A stretch of DNA of 64,000 nt, taken from the NCBI GenBank assembly GCA_018287875.1, contig JAGVVL010000002.1, positions 6,386,001-6,450,000 on the forward strand. The letters run 5' to 3'. Source of the stretch: Nigrospora sphaerica. Lineage: Eukaryota > Ascomycota > Sordariomycetes > Amphisphaeriales > Apiosporaceae. The notes under the pieces were generated by a model. The model was not told the DNA's origin and did not search any database. It saw only the letters and a list, made by a program, of their open reading frames with translations. The position numbers and the translations under genes were made by a program. Within the stretch, counting starts at the first letter, position 1. Each line of letters starts with the position of its first letter. Positions 1 to 10,412 of the stretch are shown here, one piece after another.

Positions 1-869
1 CGACAAAGGCGCCCAGCGCTACGGCGGCGACGAATGCCATGTTCTTGTACGCCGGCGGCTTGGAGCCGCCGCCGCCGCCGCCCACGCGCCGGGCGAGCCA
101 GCCCACGTAGTCGCCAAACTCCTCAAACGACGTTGACGTCCCCAGCATCGTCTTGCGGGCAGCCACCGACACGAGCTGAGCCAGCCCGATGAGCACGCCG
201 CCCGCAACGGGGCCCACGAGGCCCCGGGTCCGGGCCCGCGAGGACAGGATGGCAGCGCCGACGGCAGCGGCCGCGAGGGCCTCGAAGGCCACGAGGGCGG
301 CGGTGCGGGTTATGCCCAGGCGTTCGTCGACGGCGAGCGGGGGCGGCGGCTTTGCGGCGGCGGCGCCACGCTGGCTGCTCCGCCGGCAAAGCGGCCGGAC
401 CACGCCGGACCAGAGCACGCCGCCCAGCAGGCCGCCGCCCAGGGCGTAGAAGCCGGTGCCGAGGCCGGCGCCCGTCTGCGCGAAAACGGTCCCGGCGCAG
501 CTGCCCGATAGCGCCATGCCCACGCCTTGAAGCAGCCCGCCGGCCACGTTACCATCAAGCCCGCCCAGCAAGCCTAGCGACGAGTAGCTGCGGGGAGCGA
601 AGGTGGCATAGCCGGCGCGCTGGGCCAAGGAAACGAAGAGACTGTGCCGCACGTCATGTCAGCCGCTGGTATTCCTGGAACACGGGGCGCAGCCGCCGGA
701 AGAGAGGGAAAGAGCCAACATACGCGCTGCTGGCAGCGGCCGTCAGAAAGGACTCGAGCATGTGGAAATTCTCCAGGGTGAGCTGCGAGACGATGACGTG
801 GGGTTGGTGGACTCCGGCGGCAGCCAGGGCGGCCCCGAAAGTGGCACCGCAGGCGAGCGTATCCATCAT
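1..869 (-). CDS. YeeE/YedE-family (sulfur-compound transport type) membrane protein, 3' part cut off by the window
   Basis: This is the N-terminal part of a multi-pass membrane protein of the YeeE/YedE (DUF395) family, whose bacterial members include thiosulfate importers. Exon 1 runs 869..724 and exon 2 from 641 past the left edge. The 82-nt intron (723..642) has a GTATGT donor, a GCTGAC branch point and a GCACAG acceptor. The junction restores the family sequence ...ASSALFVSLAQRAGYAT. After it come SYSSLGLLGGLDGNVAGG and GVGMALSGSCAGTVFAQ. The GxCxGT motif holds the kind of conserved cysteine that bacterial members use for substrate handling. Glycine/alanine-rich hydrophobic segments alternate with an Arg-rich loop. 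I start at the double ATG at 869, because the open frame upstream to 1040 shows no family similarity. Sulfur transport is a family inference; the fungal substrate is unknown. Confidence 0.8.
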
Positions 870-2624
870 GGCGGGCGGGCGCGGGTGAAGAACAGGCGAG
901 CTTGTGGAAACTGAGGGCTTGCCGAGGGACGTGACGATGCGCACAACCGACGACAAGGCTCGTGAGAGAAGGAGGAGATGGCGTTCAGGGACTGTAAATG
1001 GATGCAGGCCAGTCGGTGCAGTTGGTACAGTCGCTCCCAATCGGCCGGCCCGACTTGCTAAAAGAGGTAATCAAGTAGGCAAGAAATAGGCCAGGAGTTG
1101 TTGGTCAACAATTACCGCTTGGCCAGTTGGCAAGTGACCGGACTTGTGGCCCTCCCTACTGGACCGTAGAGCGAAGGGAGGGCACCAGGCAATGCGGTCC
1201 TGGGGAAACAGCGATCTCTTACCGTTGTCCAACGCCCGGCGAAGAGTCGAATTGGTCGCCGACCGAAACCATCCGGGACAGCTGCGTTGGTCACAGGTAC
1301 GGGCAGAGACGAGGCCAGAAGGCCCAAACAAACTCCCCGACGACTGCCTCTACATGTCTTTTTCCTCTCGTGCACGGAGATCCGGCAGCATCCGTAGAGA
1401 TTGGACGGCGACCATGACCGACGACGGGCTCCACCACATCGACGGCGCCATCCCTGAGAACTCGGCCAGAGCTTTCGGAAACGCTTTCCTAGGGGCACGG
1501 GGATCGGGTCCTTAGCCCACACCCAGGCAGGCGCCTGCACGGACGGACGGACAGGCGGCGTCGCGGATCCGCTGCGGGCAGAGGCGTCGAGGGCGGCGAG
1601 GTCGCCGACCAGCAACGAGGCAAGGAGTTGGGAAGAACGGGCCTAATGGCGGGGGATGGATTGGTGGTAGACCTTTGACGGGACCGCTTGCTGGCCGTAC
1701 GCACTGGAAACGGCACCATCCGCCTTCCCCCCCCGGTGCCCGGGAGAGACGGGTGGACAGGCCCTTCTCAACGCCTCCCTATTGTAATGGCGGAATGCCA
1801 AAAGCGGCTTTGCATGCGTCGGCGCCAGACTAAGTTCCCCGTGGCTGGTAAATCCTCCGTCTGCCGTACTCCCCCTGCCCACCAGTCAGTGGTGCATTTT
1901 GATAGACGAAGACCGCCCGCAGACCCGGGCAAGCGTGCGCCCCGATGTTACTTTTCTCTTCCCGCTCGCATCTCAATCGCCAAGTCTCGTCGCTACGATG
2001 CATGCATGCATGTCCCTTATGTACGACCGGGCCAGCGTGGAGTTATGACCTAAGGTGCTTAGCAGGAGGGCTTGCATGCAGGGCTGTGCTTCCATACCTG
2101 CACACTGTACGAAGTACATCCGATGGGGCACAATCGGCACAAGATACCAAGGATGGGATGGGCAGTAGCCGAGGTCCACGGGGGTGCGTCTCGGCAGTCC
2201 TGACATCGTCTGCTTGGATTCTACTGAATGTGGCAATCCATCCACTGGGCAAACACAATAGACACGCCCTCGGGATTCCCCATACTGTGGGGTTGCCTCG
2301 GCGCGGAGGAGCGCCCGCCAGCCTGAACCAACCTCCCGCTGCCCAGCGGGAAAGAGCGGAGGCGTATGGGGAACACACTGTACTATCCACCTGCACCTGG
2401 GGCGCCCAGCATCGACGCCGTCGTTTGTTATCTCGTCCATCTTGATCTGTCGTCTTCGTCGGCACCAGAAGCAATTACTTTCGATTTGATCTTGCCAACC
2501 CGAGTCGATTACGGACAGGCAGAACGCCGAGTGCGGCTCGTCTTCGTCTTATAAACCCAGCCCGGTAGCTTCCAACCGTCCGTTGCCAACCGTTTCCGCC
2601 CCCCCTGTCCTCGGGAAACCTACC
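870..2624. other. Divergent intergenic region between the YeeE-like and MDR genes
   Basis: I see no convincing coding gene here. The open frames are short, lack family similarity and show no linking splice signals. The region must hold the promoters of both flanking genes. A small ATGC tandem lies at about 1998-2012. The 3' end carries a TATA-like box, listed separately. Confidence 0.6.
2550..2555 (+). promoter_or_regulatory. TATA-like box of the MDR oxidoreductase gene
   Basis: A perfect TATAAA lies 70 nt before the chosen ATG at 2625, in a short pyrimidine-rich leader. The placement fits a core promoter, but no transcript start is known. Confidence 0.45.
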
Positions 2625-3849
2625 ATGGCCGCCACGAGCAACCGCTACCTCACGATCCGGCAGGTCGAGGGCCGGCCGGGCGAGGTCTACTACCCGCTGC
2701 AGGTGCACACGGCGGCGGTGCCGCAGCCGGGGCCCGACGAGGTGCTGGTGCGCATGCACGCGGCAGCGCTCAACCACCGTGACCTGTTCCTGCGCCAGCA
2801 CCTGTACCCGGGGCTGTCGTTCTCGAGCCCGCTGCTGGCCGACGGCTGCGGCACCGTCGTGGCCGTGGGCGCCGGGTCGGGCGCCGCCGCCGCCGCCCTG
2901 CGCGGCCGCCGCGTCGTGCTGACGCCCTCGCGCGGCTGGGCCGCGAGCCCCGACGGCCCCGAGGGCGACGTCGAGTGGGCCACGCTCGGCGGCGTCAAGC
3001 AGTACCCGACGGCCGGCACCGGCCAGGACTACGTCGTCGCCCCTGCCACCGAGGTCGAGCCCCTGCCCGCCCACCTGAGCCCCGTCGAGGGCGCCGCCCT
3101 GCCTCTCGTCGGCCTCACGGCCTGGCGCGCCCTCGTCACCAAGACAGCCGCCAACGCCGCCCCCGACCGCAACATCCTCATCACCGGCATCGGCGGCGGC
3201 GTCGCCCTACAGGCCCTGCAGTTCGCTGTCGCCCTCGGCTGCCGCGTCTGGGTTACGTCGGGCGACGACGCCAAGATCGCACGCGCGTAAGCCCGCCCTC
3301 CCCTCCCCGTCTCCCCCCCCCCGCTGTACCTTCCCGCTCGCCCCTCGCGTACGCCTCCTTCTCGGTGGCCGGAAGGCTGACTCGGACGCGCGCAGCCGCC
3401 AAATGGGCGCCCGCGGCGGCGTCAGCTACAAGGACAAGGCCTGGGACAAGACGCTGGCCGCCATGCTGCCGGCCGACCGCCCCTTCCTCGACGCCGTCAT
3501 CGACGGCGCCGGCGGCGACGTCGTTGCCAAGACGGTGCGCCTGCTCCGGACCGGCGGCATCATCTCGAGCTACGGCATGACGCTGTCCCCCAAGATGGAC
3601 TGGTTGATGCAGGCCGTCTTCAGGAACATCGAGCTGCGCGGCACCACCATGGGCTCCCGCGCCGAGTTCCGCGACATGGTCGCCTTTGTCGACGCCCACA
3701 AGATCAAGCCCGTCATCAGCCGCACCGTCCAGGGCCTCGACAACCTCGACGCCATCAATGGCCTCTTTGACGACATGAAGGCCGGCAAGCAGTTCGGCAA
3801 GCTGGTCATAGAGATTTCCCCCGAGCAGGCCCCCGGGTCCAAGCTGTGA
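2625..3849 (+). CDS. Medium-chain dehydrogenase/reductase (NAD(P)H:quinone or alcohol dehydrogenase-like)
   Basis: The product is a 371-residue oxidoreductase of the MDR superfamily. Exon 1 is 2625..3286 and exon 2 is 3396..3849. The 109-nt intron has a GTAAGC donor and a GCTGAC branch point. The join reads ...DDAKIARARQMGARGGVSYKD, the usual MDR sequence after the second beta strand of the nucleotide-binding fold. A GroES-like N-terminal domain carries ALNHRDLFLRQ and LLADGCGTVVAVG (about residues 45-85). The Rossmann glycine motif GIGGGVALQALQFA lies near residue 187. The cysteine cluster of structural-zinc alcohol dehydrogenases is missing, so a zinc-free quinone-reductase-like or YogA-like enzyme is likely. 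The ATG at 2625 has a CTACCATGG context. An ATG in frame at 2583 would add 14 residues but lies before the conserved start. The substrate is unknown. Confidence 0.85.
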
Positions 3850-4341
3850 CAAGGGGCCATGCGTGTGTTTGAAGCGCGAGCCGGAGAAGCCCGTAATATA
3901 CGAGCTCATCTCACAGTGCAATAGCGCTTCGTCCGTACTCTGCATATCTTGCAGCCCCAGTGACCATTCGGACCCGTCAGGCAGGTTCGTCCAAGTAGCA
4001 TATCGTACTGGCCGCTTTGTACTACTAACTATACACGACACGCTCCTCCTCCCGTGTGCCCCCTGTGGCCCTCCCGGCCCCCTCCCCCCCTCGCCTCGAC
4101 GCGTATACGCGTTGGGTGCTTTCCCGACCCATGGGCGCGCACGCTTCTCGTCTCGCCTGCACGTAAAACACTCGTTCGTAGCAGCCTGTAAATCTAGGCT
4201 CTATTCCTGACAAGATCAAGTCGATGGCTCCCCATGCGAAAACGCCGGTCCTCATAACCTAGTGCCAATTCAAATCCTCCCAGCCGATAAGTCACACCGT
4301 GTCGCTTGCCCAGCGTCGAAACCCCTGGCCAGGGTGCGCGC
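3850..4341. other. Convergent intergenic region (MDR gene / PSY2 3' ends)
   Basis: The genes meet tail to tail. This 492-nt stretch should hold both 3' UTRs and polyadenylation signals. I see no gene in it. Confidence 0.6.
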
Positions 4342-7236
4342 TCACCCGTCGTCTTGCTTGCCGCCCGCCTGCCCGTGGCCGGCCCTGACGGCTCCCCCGA
4401 GGGTAATGGCGATCTTCTTCGGGCCCCCGCCACCGGTATCCCGCTGAATCGCTCCGTTCTTCTTCTTCCGGAGGAAGCCGGAGCCGCTCGACGATGCGGA
4501 CCCGGCTGACGAGCTGTTCCGCCGCTTGTGCTGGATAAGCTTGCCCAGGTCTTCTTCCTCGTCCTCCTCGCGGCGTCGCTTTTCCGACAGTCGCTCGGGC
4601 GGCGTCGCGACCGGACTTGACTCGCCCGACTTGGAACCATCGTCGGCATTTTCTGACCCAGGTTTTCCCTCGTCACCGGCATCGAGGGCGCCGGCTTCCA
4701 CGTGGTCATCGGCGTCCTCATCCGAGCCATAGTCAACCAATTTGGATCCCGACGCCATCCCGTTAAGTGACTCGGCGCGGCCGCCACCACCGGTCCCCAC
4801 CTTGGGCTGCATCTCGTCCTCGTCGTCCGACGTGTTCCAGTATTCCTCCTCGGCAGGGTCCATGTGACCGTATTCAAGGGGTCCGCCCGTCCTCGGGTTC
4901 ACATTCGGCCTCTTACGGCTGGCATCCCCCTCGGCCTCCATGAAGTAGTCAAGGCTGACGGTAAACCCTCGCGTTTGGTCGTAGCGGAGGAGGATGTTGC
5001 GGAACAGCTCGAATTGGTCCAATTTTTCGAGTTTGTCCCGGTAGGTCTCGACCACATGTTTGATGAGCTCCTTGATGCCTTCCTTCTTGATAAACTCGAA
5101 GAACTCGAGGCATGCGGAGCTGAGGAGATTATCCCGGTGCATCGACCCGATGAGGACATCCAGGATCGGTCCCAACACCTTCTTCTCCGATATGTGTTTG
5201 ATGTAGAACTCGTCTTGAAGGTTGATTAATTGGCGCAGGAATCTGATGGCAACTGACATATTCGTGAGCAAAAAGAAGAGGGGGAAAAGCTAGCTGCACA
5301 GGGTCATTCTTTCTTACCGAGTTTGAGGAACTTCTCCCGGCTCTCCAGCAGTTGCGCCACCCGTTTCACAATGTCATTGGTCAGGACGAAGAACTTGCTA
5401 CGGGTATGGTGCTGGCGAATGAAGTAGCCCAGGATTTCAATCAGGTAGGTAAACATGGACGCCTGATGCACCGTCAAGTCGACATTTGCGCGGTCTTTCA
5501 GGCTGACTAGAGGTTGGAACATCTTGACGGCCGACTGCTCATAGAATATGTCCAGAAACTGTTCTTGTTGCGGGTCGGCGGTAGGCATGCGCGGCTGCAG
5601 GCGAACGGCGTGCTCGCCATTGGCCTTGGCAAAGACCTCGGTCTGGACGGGGGGGGTCTGGTCCAGCAGCACTTTCAGCGTGTCCGAGAGCTGCGACTTC
5701 ACGCCCAGATCCACCTCAATGAGGAGCAGGTCCACGAGCGAGTCCGTCAGCGGCGGTTGTTTTTCTTGGATCTGATGGTATATCGTCCGGCGTATCATCT
5801 GCGGGTCGTGTTCGATCATGGACACGAGGATGTCGGTTGCCCCAACCCGGACGGCAACGTCATTGTGGCGGAGGCCAAAGTTTATGACCTGCAGGAGGCC
5901 ATGGGAGAGGAGGTTGTTGTACAGTGTTTGTCGGGCGGGGGGCTGGAGGTTCTTGGCAACGGCACAGCACTGCTGGATAAAGAGGACGGCGTTTTTCTTG
6001 CGCCTTGGGTCTTGGTTCGGCAGCTTGAATATGTCAAAGAGTTCGCCGAGGAACTTTTGGTTCGCTTGTATGTGCTGAACGATGTCGACCTGGTTGAAGA
6101 ATATGAGCGAGTTCAGTACCGAGAAGGTGTTGTCGTCCAGGATGCGCGCAAGCACCACGTCTTTAAGGTACTGCAAGCGGTATGTCTGATGGACCTTGCG
6201 GAGGACGTTTTCCTCGTCAATCCTGACGACCTCCTTGTACCGACTATCGTCTATCAACCACTGGCGATGGTTGGCCTTGTGACTGGGGAAATCAGGGTCG
6301 TATTCGAGGGCACCGACCACGCCCATGACGCAATCGTCAGATACGGCATGCTCTATAATACTCGTATCGGTCAGAAGGATGATGATCTTCATGATGTTGC
6401 ATAAACGGTGCAGGTCGTTCAGGCTCTCGAAATCCTCGGCTTGTTCGACCAGGGGGATGAGTTTGCCTATGTAGTTTTCGTTTAGCACAAACTTGGTAAG
6501 CGCGTCGCGGCCAGCAGCCGTGGTGCTGAGCACACGCATCTGGGACTCGATGTCGGGCAGATTTCCCAGCGACGCCTCGGGCAACGATACCGTGTTGGGC
6601 ATTTCCATGGTTAAGTCGTCGGACAGGCCATCGTCTCCGGAGCCACCGCCCGGGCCGAAGTGTTGCTGGATGCTATTAATGAATCGCCTGAGGGGGGTGG
6701 CGCAGGTCAGCATCGCATCCAAGCCCGACGTGGTCTGGATCAGGCGGCATACCAGATCAGCGTGCAGCCCTCAGCTTCCTGGAAGCTGAGGGCCATGTCA
6801 ACGCCATTGCTTGGCTCGGTCCAGACGATCAGGGTCTCTGTAGGTGCGGGGTCAGTTGTCAAGCTGGGCCCGAGATGGGATTGAGGCGATATGTCCGACA
6901 TACCCTGCTGTTTGTGAAACCCATCCTCCTTACAGATCCTCGTCTCAAGCAGCACACGTTCGGGATGATCTTCGGACTCGACAACGACTCGCGGCTCCTT
7001 CTGGGTCTCATTGATCTGCGTGGCGACGGCGTTAGACGAAGGCGGGATGCGCGGATGTGCGGACGCGCGCGCGCGCTCCCGGAAGCATGGCAGGTGACGC
7101 TGGAAGCGGTACTTACTGGGTGCAACGCGGCGGTACAGAAGCCGGTGCCGCGATCAAACCAGTCGTTGTTGCGCAGCTCGTAGACCTTGACGCGCTTCCT
7201 GTCCGTTGACGGATGAGGCACCGTCTGTGCCGCCAT
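4342..7236 (-). CDS. PSY2: Protein phosphatase 4 regulatory subunit 3 (Psy2/SMEK family)
   Basis: This encodes an 865-residue subunit that targets protein phosphatase 4 to substrates, including DNA-damage checkpoint proteins. There are five exons: 7236..7117, 7015..6904, 6837..6753, 6687..5318 and 5252..4342. The introns carry TCTAAC, CTGAC or CTCAC-type branch points and keep the frame. Exons 1-3 encode the EVH1/PH-like domain (about 1-110), with KVYELRNNDWFDRGTGFCTA, LETRICKEDGFHKQQ and ETLIVWTEPSNGVDMALSFQ. Exon 4 holds the SMK-1 domain and armadillo-like repeats, including FFNQVDIVQHIQANQKFLGE. The C-terminal 180 residues are acidic, then Lys/Arg-rich (EKRRREEDEEEDLGKLIQHK), typical of the nuclear targeting tail. 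The ATG at 7236 is the first in-frame ATG; the open frame continues upstream to 7392 but without another ATG. The conserved segments leave little doubt about the family. Confidence 0.93.
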
Positions 7237-8516
7237 CGTCAACGGATCTTGTGGTTCCACGTCGGCAGCCAGGCGACTGTACTGCAGGAGATCGGGCGCG
7301 AGGTCGAGGTGCTGCTGAAGGGACAATTCCGTGTCCGTTTGACTGAGGAGAGTAAGCGCAGCCACCTTTGTTGAAGTTGGCGCGCTAAGCAACAGGCGCG
7401 CACGCGACGGGGGTGGGTGGAAAACTATGTCTTATTTGAGGCAATGGAATGGCGAGCGTGTGGGAACGTCGAGGGGAGTAGCGCCGAAGTCTGCGATGTC
7501 GCGCGCGAATTGCTCCTGGTGCTGCGGGTCCAGGAGGAGCTGGGCGAGAGAGAATGGGTTGTGGATGGAGGCGAGAGATGGACAGGTGGGTATGGAGGGT
7601 AGGTTTCTAGCGGCTCATCGACGCCCAGGGTCCAGTCCAGTCACTCCAGGTTGGTCTGGTCGTGCGAGGGCTCTCGGATGGTCGACCCAAGCCGGGGGAC
7701 GGGCGAAGGTTTAGGGGGAAAAAAAATCAAAAGGCGTCGCCGGTGGTGTTGGACAGGCAGCCCCCAATGGTGCGGAGCGGTGCAGCGCAGCAGCAGCAGT
7801 GCAGGCAGGGTCGCGTGGTGTACGTAGTACGTACACGTACTTGACGACCAGGCGGACGGACGGATCCTGCGGTGCAGGCCTTAAGCGATTTCACGGGGAC
7901 AACGTCACTCTGGGTCCAGCTCGGCGGCGCGACAGTCAGGAGTGATGGCGACGGACTGGCGGTGATCCACGGGTATCTGTCCGGGGAGTTGTACGCGTCG
8001 CGGGCAGAGGAACAGGCACAGCGAAGGTGACGTAGAGCCTCGTGAGGCGGAAAAGAGGAGATAGGTGCGTCGGGCGCGGTGCGGCGGCACGCGGCAGCAA
8101 ACGCAGGGCGCGCCAGACGGGAGGATGGGCGCTACAGGAGAGAGGAAAGGTTATACAGGCAGGGCGCACGGGGAGGGCATCAGCATGGCTGCGCGACGAT
8201 GCCAACGGCCGAAGCGATTGTAATTGCGGGCAGCGTGGTCGCGATGGGCGAGGCAATCAGAGAGGCGGCATGAGGTGATGCGATGGCGTCGGCTGTTGTT
8301 GGGATGGATGAGATGGGCTGGCGTTGGCGATGAGGAAATGGAGAGAACCGGGGGCGGTGGCTACAGTATTGCAACACAGTTAGCACTGTGAAAAGGGTCA
8401 CAAGTACGATGTAACCAAGCCGGGCCTAAACCCCAAGTCGCACTGTATCAGGGTATTTGGGGATGGGGCCTCAGGCCGCCGTGCCCCCGATTTCTGGGCG
8501 ACCATGACGGAATTGC

Positions 8517-8590
8517 TGGCCAGGGTGTTTCTCTCCCTCTCCCTCTCTCCCTCCCTCTATCCTTCTCTCCTTCTCCCCCCCCCTCTCCAC
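8517..8590. repeat. CT-rich low-complexity tract
   Basis: An imperfect run of CTCCCT and CTCTCC units forms an almost pure pyrimidine stretch on the + strand. It is a microsatellite-like tract of unknown role. Confidence 0.7.
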
Positions 8591-8810
8591 CACCACGCTA
8601 GCTGCTGCGGCATCGGCCCACCTGGGCCTCCCACATGTCCACCCATCAATCGGGCGAACCAAAAAAATTCATACGCACCCATGCGGGTTGCTTGGATAAC
8701 AGGTAGGTCGTTGGTCTGTACATAGTAATAACTGGTCCGGAGGTGTAGTTGGTGGTGCCACGTTCAACTTCTGCTGGGGTCCAGAAGCGGTTACTCGTAC
8801 GAATGGGCTA

Positions 8811-8832
8811 GGTACCTACCTACCTACCTACA
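8811..8832. repeat. TACC tetranucleotide microsatellite
   Basis: Four to five copies of TACC follow GGTACC. The same TAGGTA/TACCTA unit recurs in many intergenic regions of this window; see the finding on the dispersed motif. Confidence 0.75.
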
Positions 8833-10393
8833 GCACCTACTTACTCGTGGAAACCTATGTACCTTGAAATGGGGTACGGGGCTATTCGACGATGCAGCCA
8901 GCTCGGCTTCAGCCAGCTGGCTCTATAGGTGGAAAAAGAGTTGGGTTGACACATCCGATGTCAGGGTCCAGCGTCTTCTATGGGATCTTGTGCGGTTCCT
9001 CTTCCCGAATGGGCTGTCGAGCTAAGGTTAAAGACCCCTTTACGGGGCCGGCGGGCTTACTACCTACCCTTACCTTATAATAACCTGCTCTAAAGCAAGT
9101 ACGCAACTTCACTACAGCGCTTTCCAATCCATCGGGTGGGTTCAGGAGCCCTCACTCACATTCCGCATTTACGATCCGCCAGCGCGGCTTGGTCAGCAAT
9201 CCTCCCATTAGCACTTACTGCAAATGCCGGTACAGGCCAGGCCGAGGCGTTCGTCCCAGTCCATCCCGCGCAGGTAGTTGGTAGGTAGGCGCTGGACAAG
9301 GCTGTCTCCGTCTGCATCAAGGCGCCGATGTCGGTACGGATGAGAAATGACGGTAGGTGTTGACCCTGTTCGGCCACCAAGCTGATAAGCTTTTCACCCG
9401 AGGCACCAAAGTCGGCGCACGTGCCCTACTGCCGGTACCCGCGTCCTCCCTTCCATTCTCACGGCTACGGGCAGCTCAGACTCGCACACTCGCTACCGTT
9501 GGGCCCCCTGGCATGGCTGGTCGGGTCTGCCTGGGCTTGCTGGGATTGCTGGGGGTTGCTGGTCATGTGGCCACCAAATCCGGCTCGTCCCCCTTGGTGC
9601 AAGTCGTGTTAGCGCCCGCCGAGCTGCCCAGTCCACCGTCCCGTCCCTTTTCCTTTGCCGAATTGGGCTGTGCCCAGTACCTGGACGTGCAAAGTTGCCC
9701 CTCCCCCGCGCTGCCGGCGCCCCCCAATCCATGTTTATCGATCGCCCACGTCTTTGTCTCAAACGCCCCCATGATGGCTGCAACGCAAGGCAGAACCCCT
9801 AGGAACTTGCGGTAGATCGTTGAACCATGGGGGGCCACAGTCGCCCACCCGGCGCCATTACGACCTCGCACGTCTGGAACTGGCTCCTAACATTCCTACC
9901 CACCCACTTACCCACGATAAGTCCATCGTACCAAATCGCCTGTGCTGGTACATTATGTAAGTAGGTACATAGGCGATTACTTAGGTAAGCGCATCCCCAT
10001 GCATCAGCCAGCTGCCAAGAACCCATCTGGAAGAGGTGCAACCGTCCATCCGAGCCGCCTTCATATGGATGGACGGACCCGAACCTTGACCTACCCCATA
10101 TTACCATAGGACCCAAAGGGATCCGTGTGCCTGAACAGTGCGGGCTCCCGTTCCGGTGCAAGTTTCTCCAAGAACGCGAATGCTACAGGTCTCTGGCGTT
10201 TTTACCATTCACAGCGTTCCCCTTTGAAACCCACACGTCGGCGGGTGCGCCGGTACCCGCGGTTCTGAGGGGCAACGGTCAAATTTGCACAACTGTCGAG
10301 CCCAAGTGACGGTGTCACCAAAACCGCGGTCAGCTGGCTCACTCTGCGCTGACGTTGAGCAGAGTAGAAGCTCACTTGCTCATCGGCGCGAGG

Positions 10394-10412
10394 GTCGTGA
10401 CACAGTCACGAC
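10394..10412. repeat. Perfect 8-bp inverted repeat, 3-nt spacer
   Basis: GTCGTGAC and GTCACGAC flank ACA. It could fold into a small hairpin or bind a dimeric protein. It lies in the gene-poor region with no gene nearby. Confidence 0.5.

Noticed and set aside
1995..2014. ATGCATGCATGC-like sequence as a CYS3/MetR sulfur-control site for the YeeE-like gene
   Set aside because: It is a short ATGC tandem that fails the ATGRYRYCAT consensus at the fourth base.
5514..6404. 296-codon antisense frame inside PSY2 exon 4
   Set aside because: It is an open antisense frame caused by G/C-ending codons in a long conserved exon. The sense protein is clearly PSY2.
7237..7392. N-terminal extension of PSY2
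   Set aside because: The frame is open but contains no ATG. MAAQTVPHPSTDRKR matches the usual family start.
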